DNA from: Silanimonas sp044377035
GTDB taxonomy: Bacteria; Pseudomonadota; Gammaproteobacteria; Xanthomonadales; Xanthomonadaceae
NCBI RefSeq assembly: GCF_044377035.1
Contig: NZ_JBILJW010000004.1
Span: 1 to 64,000 of the forward strand
Direction of reading: 5' to 3'
Length of the DNA stretch: 64,000 nucleotides
Below the pieces are notes generated by a model. The model ran no database searches, was not told the DNA's origin, and saw nothing but the letters and a program-made list of their open reading frames with translations. Each line of letters opens with the position of its first letter. Within the stretch, counting starts at the first letter, position 1. Positions 60,305 to 64,000 of the stretch are shown in pieces. Position numbers and translations under genes: made by a program.

Positions 60305-60324
60305 AGGCGGCCTTGCGGCCGCCT
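60305..60324. terminator. Hairpin between convergent waaA and tolC
   Basis: An 8-bp stem (AGGCGGCC paired with GGCCGCCT) with loop TTGC, between the two stop codons. There is no clear T-run on either strand, so efficiency is uncertain. Confidence 0.55.
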
Positions 60325-60352
60325 CCGTCGATCCCGAATCGGGCCCGGGCGT

Positions 60353-61780
60353 TTACTTCGTCGCGTCGAGCGAAGCCTCGGCGTCGGTGTTGAGCAGGCG
60401 GTTGACCGCCTCGATGTCGTCCGGCGTCAGGCTGCCCGCGGCCTGCTTCAGCGACAGCTCGTTGACGAGGAAGTTGTGCCGCGCCTGGGCGAACTGCGTC
60501 TGCGCGGCGAACAGGGTCTGCTGCGCCAGCAGCACGTCGACGACGGTGCGGGTGCCGACCTCGAGGCCGGCTTCGCCGGCTTCCAGCGCGGCCTTGGCCG
60601 AGACCACCGCCAGGCGGCGGGCTTCGACTTCGGCGGCACCGGCCGCGAGCGAGCGGTAGGCGTTGCGCGTCTGGCGGGTGATGCCACGGCGCTCCTGCTC
60701 GAGCTGCTCGGCGACCGCGTCGCGGTTGGCGAGGGCCGAGCGCACGCCGGCGTGCACGGCGCCACCGCTGTAGATCGGCACGGTCAGGGTGATGCCGACG
60801 TTGTGGCCGTCGCTGAGGTTGTCCGAGGGGAAAGTCACGCTGCTCGCCGGGGTAGTCGTGGTGTTCCTGCCCCAGGTGGCCGAATCGCTATAGCCGCTCG
60901 AGAGAGTCAGCGTCGGCAGGTGGCCGGCGCGCGCGGTCGAGACGTTGGCTTCGGCGGCGTCGAGGGCCAGCGCCGCGGCCTGAAGCGCCGGGTTTTCGGC
61001 CATGGCCTTGTCCACCCAGGCCTGCAGGCCCTCGGTGTCGTCGAGCTTCGGCTGGTAATCGGTGCCGAGGCCCATCAGCGAGCCCGTCGGCTCGCCGGTG
61101 ATCTCGGCCAGCGCTTCGCGGGCGTCGTCGAGGCGCGTTGCCGCGCTGATGGCGTTGGCGCGGGCGCCGTCGTAGCTGGCGCGGGCCTCGTGCACGTCGG
61201 TGATCGGCGCGAGGCCGACCTCGAGGCGCGTCTCGGCCTGGTCGAGCTGGCGCTTCGCCGCGGCTTCCTGCGCGCGGGCCGACGCCAGCGACTCGATGGC
61301 CGTCAGCACGTCGAAGTAAGCGCGGGCCACGCGGACGCCGAGCGCCTGCTCGGCGGCAACGCGCTGTGCCTCGGCCTGCGCGGCCTGGGCCCTGGCGGCC
61401 TTCAGGCGGGTGTAGTCGGCGCGGTCGTAGATCGACTGGCTGAGGTTTAGTCCGTAGCGACGATCGCGCGTGTCGGACGCGCTGACGTTCGGGCCGAAAC
61501 CGACCGCGTCCGGATCAGTCTGCGTTGGTGCTGGGAACGCGCCGAATGAGGTGTTCTCGCTATCGCTGTCCGTCAGGCTGGCCGAGGCACTGATCTGCGG
61601 CAGCAGCGCAGCGCGGGACTGCGAGACACCGGCCTGGGCGGCGGCGGCGCGCGCCTCCGCGGCGGCCAGCTGCGGGTCGCTCTTGCGCGCCAACTCGTAG
61701 GCCTGCAACAGGTCGGCGGCGCTGGCCGGCACGGCGAGGCCGGCGGCGAGCAGGGCAAGGGCGAGGGGACGCAGGCGCAT
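60353..61780 (-). CDS. tolC: TolC family outer-membrane efflux/secretion channel
   Basis: A 475-residue protein. Signal peptide MRLRPLALALLAAGLAVPASA sets the start. Two TolC/OEP repeats follow, each with the coiled-coil pattern (LLQAYELARKSDPQLAAAEARAAAAQAGVSQSRAALLPQISASAS at the N-terminus; a second half with NPALQAAALALDAAEANVSTARAGHLPTLTLSSGYS). It forms the trimeric outer-membrane duct for type I secretion or RND efflux. It lies 22 bp after the Pcm-like gene, a pairing common in Pseudomonas and Xanthomonas. The RND adaptor at the window edge is a likely partner. Confidence 0.95.
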   Translation of the reverse strand: MRLRPLALALLAAGLAVPASAADLLQAYELARKSDPQLAAAEARAAAAQAGVSQSRAALLPQISASASLTDSDSENTSFGAFPAPTQTDPDAVGFGPNVSASDTRDRRYGLNLSQSIYDRADYTRLKAARAQAAQAEAQRVAAEQALGVRVARAYFDVLTAIESLASARAQEAAAKRQLDQAETRLEVGLAPITDVHEARASYDGARANAISAATRLDDAREALAEITGEPTGSLMGLGTDYQPKLDDTEGLQAWVDKAMAENPALQAAALALDAAEANVSTARAGHLPTLTLSSGYSDSATWGRNTTTTPASSVTFPSDNLSDGHNVGITLTVPIYSGGAVHAGVRSALANRDAVAEQLEQERRGITRQTRNAYRSLAAGAAEVEARRLAVVSAKAALEAGEAGLEVGTRTVVDVLLAQQTLFAAQTQFAQARHNFLVNELSLKQAAGSLTPDDIEAVNRLLNTDAEASLDATK

Positions 61781-61802
61781 GGGGCTTCCTTCGGTCAAAC
61801 GA

Positions 61803-62456
61803 TCAGAGGGTGAAGCGCGCTTCCGGTGCGAAGCCGCGCAGATAAGGGATATCGGTTTCGAACAGGCTTTCGATGCGCGGGCCGGCATCGTCATTGCGGA
61901 GGCAGATCGCCTCCTGCACCGGCGAAGCGCCGCGCACGAGGACGAGGCGGCCGCCCGGCTTCAGCCAGCGCGCGAAACGCTCGGGCACCTCGGCCACGGC
62001 GCCGCCCACGAGGATCGCGTCGAAGCGGAGCGCGGTGTCCCAGGTGCTGGCGTCGCCCTGCTCGAGGCGCACGTTCGCCACCTCGAGGGCCTGCAGGCGA
62101 CGCTGCGCCTCGGCGACGAAATCGGCGTGTTGTTCGATCGCCTGCACCGAGCGCGCGAGGCGGGCAAGGCAGGCGGTGAGGAAGCCGCTGCCGGCACCGA
62201 TCTCGAGCACTTCGTCGGTGGGCGCGATGTCCAGCGCCTGCAGCAGGCGGCCTTCGATCACCGGCTTGAGCATGAACTCGCCGTGGCCGAGCGGCAGGGC
62301 GAGGTCGGCGAAAGCCAGCTTGCGGTGCGTGGCCGGCACGAAGTCCTCGCGCTTCACGTCGCCGAGCACGTCGAGCACGCGGCGGTCCAGCACCTCCCAG
62401 GGGCGGACCTGCTGCTCGACCATCGCGTGGCGGGCCTGATTGAAGTCGATGGGCAT
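61803..62456 (-). CDS. Pcm-like protein-L-isoaspartate O-methyltransferase family protein
   Basis: A 217-residue SAM-dependent methyltransferase fold with motif I VLEIGAGSGFLTACLARL and the family N-terminus NQARHAMVEQQVRPWEVLD. The substrate-binding T-x-SQPY segment of true isoaspartate repair enzymes is replaced by LGHGEFMLKPV, so repair activity is uncertain. This divergent branch typically sits just upstream of tolC, as here (22 bp), and is probably co-transcribed with it. Confidence 0.88.
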   Translation of the reverse strand: MPIDFNQARHAMVEQQVRPWEVLDRRVLDVLGDVKREDFVPATHRKLAFADLALPLGHGEFMLKPVIEGRLLQALDIAPTDEVLEIGAGSGFLTACLARLARSVQAIEQHADFVAEAQRRLQALEVANVRLEQGDASTWDTALRFDAILVGGAVAEVPERFARWLKPGGRLVLVRGASPVQEAICLRNDDAGPRIESLFETDIPYLRGFAPEARFTL

Positions 62457-62572
62457 GGTGGGACGTCCTTGGGAGCAGGGCCGCATAGTGTAAGGGCGTG
62501 GCCCCGCTGACGACGGCTACAGTGCCGGAGCGGGGCGTGCCAGGGCAGTGACGAAGGTCACCGCGACGGAGG

Positions 62573-63223
62573 TCATGGTCGGTCCGCCCCGGCGGGGGCG
62601 TGGGCGCGCAGAAACAGCGCGACGCACTGGTCGACGTGGGCGGTCCGGGCCGCGGCCTCCGGCGGCGGCTCGATGCCGAGCAGGCAGCGGAAGTGGTGGA
62701 TGCCCTTCAGCAGCACGAAGAACTGGCTGGCGGCGACCTTCGGGTCGTCGAGCCGCAGCTGGCCGCGCTGCTTGGCCAGCGCGAGGAAGCCCTCCATCTC
62801 CTCCAGCGCGCGCTTCGGGCCGGCCTTGAAGTAGAGCTGGGCGAGGGTCGTCGACTGGCTGGCTTGGGCCGCCATCATCCGCATCAGTTGCACCGCGTCC
62901 TCGGCGAAGACGAGGTCGACGAAGCCGGTGCCGATCTGCCGCAGGGCCTCGCCCACGGGCAGGTCCTCGGGCCATTCGAACAGGCCGTGGGGCAGCTGGT
63001 CGGCGCAGCGCACCTCGACGGCGGCCGTGAACAGGCCTTCCTTGTCGCCGAAGTGGCTGTAGATCGTCAGCTTGGACACGCCGGCGGCCTGCGCGATGGC
63101 TTCGAGGCTCACCGCTTCGAAGCCGTGCTGGCAGAACAGCTGCCCGGCGGCCTCCACCAGGGCGGCGCGCTTCTCGGGGTCTTTGGGGCGCCCGGGGGTG
63201 CCGGGGCGGGCCTTCGTCGTCAC
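62573..63223 (-). CDS. TetR/AcrR family regulator of the adjacent RND efflux operon
   Basis: About 216 residues from GTG 63223. The upstream ATG at 63277 would start inside the AT-rich divergent promoter, so the GTG is preferred. The helix-turn-helix is in ALVEAAGQLFCQHGFEAVSLEAIAQAAGVSKLTIYSHFGDKEGLFTA, and the C-terminal domain is of TetR_C (AefR/AcrR-like) type. It is divergent from the RND adaptor gene and is probably its repressor, released by a pump substrate. Confidence 0.9.
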   Translation of the reverse strand: MTTKARPGTPGRPKDPEKRAALVEAAGQLFCQHGFEAVSLEAIAQAAGVSKLTIYSHFGDKEGLFTAAVEVRCADQLPHGLFEWPEDLPVGEALRQIGTGFVDLVFAEDAVQLMRMMAAQASQSTTLAQLYFKAGPKRALEEMEGFLALAKQRGQLRLDDPKVAASQFFVLLKGIHHFRCLLGIEPPPEAAARTAHVDQCVALFLRAHAPAGADRP

Positions 63224-63233
63224 AAGAAATTTA

Positions 63234-63266
63234 TTGAACTCTGGAGTATGCGAAATATACCATACC
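63234..63266 (+). promoter_or_regulatory. Promoter and candidate TetR operator of the RND efflux operon
   Basis: An AT-rich island stands out from the GC-rich surroundings. On the plus strand, TTGAAC (63234-63239), 16 bp, TATACC (63256-63261) gives a sigma-70-like promoter. It overlaps an imperfect inverted repeat: AGTATG (63245-63250) opposite CATACC (63261-63266), matching in 5 of 6 bases, so a bound TetR dimer would cover the spacer and -10. Confidence 0.6.
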
Positions 63267-63294
63267 GACGAGTTCATGAATCGTGGTCACCCTG

Positions 63295-64000
63295 ATGCCC
63301 GCCCGTCGCCGCTTCCCCCTGACGTCCCGCGCTGCCCTGCGGCTGATGCCCCTGCTCCTTGCTGCCGGCCTGCTGAGCGCCTGCGGCAATGGCGACACCG
63401 GCGCACCGCCGGCCCGCCCCGTGCTGGTGCAGCAGCCGACGCCGGCTGCCGGCGCCGTGCAGGCCTTCGCCGGTGAAATCCGTGCCCGCCACGAGACGCC
63501 CCTGGCCTTCCGGGTCGGCGGCAAGGTCGCGAAGCGGCTGGTCGATGTCGGGGATCGCGTGGTCGCCGGCCAGCCCTTGGCCGAGCTGGACGCGCAGGAC
63601 CTCCGCCTCAGCCGCGACGCGGCGCAGGCCCAGTTGACCGCCGCCGAGGCCGATGCCCGGCTCGCGGCGGCCGAATTCGAGCGCATCGACGTGATGTTCC
63701 AGCGCCAGCTGGTGAGCCGCTCCCTGTTCGACGCCCGCAAGAACGGCGTCGAGGCCGCCAACTCGCGCGTCGCCCAAGCGCGTGCCCAGTTGGACGTCGC
63801 CGGCAACCAGGCGGCCTACGGCGTGCTCCGCGCCAACGCGTCGGGCGTGATCGCCGTGCGCAACATCGAGGCCGGGCAGGTGGTCGCGGCCGGGCAGACC
63901 GCCTTCGGTATTGCCGAGGACGGTGAGCGTGAAGTCGCCATCGCCCTGCCGGAAGCCGACGTGGCGCGCTTCAAGGACGGGCAGGGCGTGCTGGTCGAGC
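63295..64000 (+). CDS. RND efflux periplasmic adaptor (membrane fusion) lipoprotein, 3' end beyond window
   Basis: The first 235 residues of a MexA/AcrA-type adaptor; the gene runs off the right edge. The N-terminus has a lipoprotein signal with lipobox LSAC (Cys30). A barrel-sandwich (lipoyl) half, FAGEIRARHETPLAFRVGGKVAKRLVDVGDRVVAGQPLAELD, is followed by a helical hairpin (LRLSRDAAQAQLTAAEADARLAAAEFERIDVMFQRQLVSRSLFDARKN) and the second lipoyl half with GVIAVRNIEAGQVVAAGQT. It bridges an RND pump to TolC. A TetR gene is divergent. Confidence 0.93.
   Translation, partial: MPARRRFPLTSRAALRLMPLLLAAGLLSACGNGDTGAPPARPVLVQQPTPAAGAVQAFAGEIRARHETPLAFRVGGKVAKRLVDVGDRVVAGQPLAELDAQDLRLSRDAAQAQLTAAEADARLAAAEFERIDVMFQRQLVSRSLFDARKNGVEAANSRVAQARAQLDVAGNQAAYGVLRANASGVIAVRNIEAGQVVAAGQTAFGIAEDGEREVAIALPEADVARFKDGQGVLVE

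Noticed and set aside
62517..62576. A 19-codon minus-strand open frame overlapping the TetR stop codon (ATGA)
   Set aside because: It fits a coupled micro-ORF, but it has no ribosome-binding site, conservation cannot be tested here, and such short frames are common by chance.

Overview
The window reads as a continuous chromosomal segment of a high-GC gammaproteobacterium, most likely of the Lysobacteraceae/Xanthomonadaceae. The evidence is the strong G/C bias at third codon positions, a Xanthomonas-type type IV secretion effector with a VirD4-interaction tail (XVIPCD), many secreted peptidases and PPC or Ig-like exoproteins, and lipid A/core genes. There are about 55 protein genes, densely packed and often overlapping by 4 bases. 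I found no tRNA, rRNA, CRISPR array, insertion sequence or attachment site, and no gene-free stretch longer than 300 bases.

Layout. 0-2.5 kb: a lipoprotein followed by a GHSLGG lipase with an XVIPCD tail, a probable antibacterial effector/immunity pair. 2.5-9.7 kb: M17 aminopeptidase, a TetR regulator divergent from a fatty acid hydroxylase, a multidomain secreted endonuclease I, an APC transporter and CutA. 9.7-11.9 kb: groES-groEL with both a sigma-32-like promoter and a CIRCE element. 12-19.4 kb: methyltransferase, beta-propeller, PPC-repeat and LprI-like proteins, S41 peptidase, serine hydrolase and a winged-helix regulator. 19.4-25.4 kb: orphan histidine kinase, a bacterial TrmY-like methyltransferase, TorF porin, FNR-controlled hemN, an orphan solute-binding protein and a DUF2062 protein. 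25.4-32.5 kb: a secreted repeat protein of about 1,720 residues and an M14 carboxypeptidase.

32.5-39.1 kb is the least explained region. Genes for a thermostable-hemolysin family protein, an AMP-ligase, a haem-oxygenase-like (TenA/HDO-type) oxidase, an SDR and a TPR protein are translationally coupled, and a two-component system follows at once. The block is preceded by five half-sites repeated every 11 bp that resemble OmpR/PmrA-class boxes. It looks like a small-molecule pathway with its own regulator.

39-45 kb, minus strand: a five-gene operon (DUF819 transporter, secreted NlpC/P60 peptidase, Ala-Glu epimerase, L,D-transpeptidase lipoprotein, SDF-family symporter) that fits salvage of murein peptides. 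45-54.8 kb: S9 peptidase, MgtE, GlnE, ELM1-like protein, RutE-like nitroreductase, YceI, pirin and a CHCC zinc-finger protein. 54.8-60.3 kb: envelope cluster (GT4 glycosyltransferase, O-antigen ligase family, two LpxL-type acyltransferases, WaaA). 60.3-64 kb: TolC, a Pcm-like methyltransferase, and a TetR gene divergent from an RND adaptor cut by the window edge.

Across the window, several genes carry a -10-like hexamer exactly 6 bases before the start codon. This implies leaderless transcripts. At hemN it puts the FNR box at exactly -41.5.
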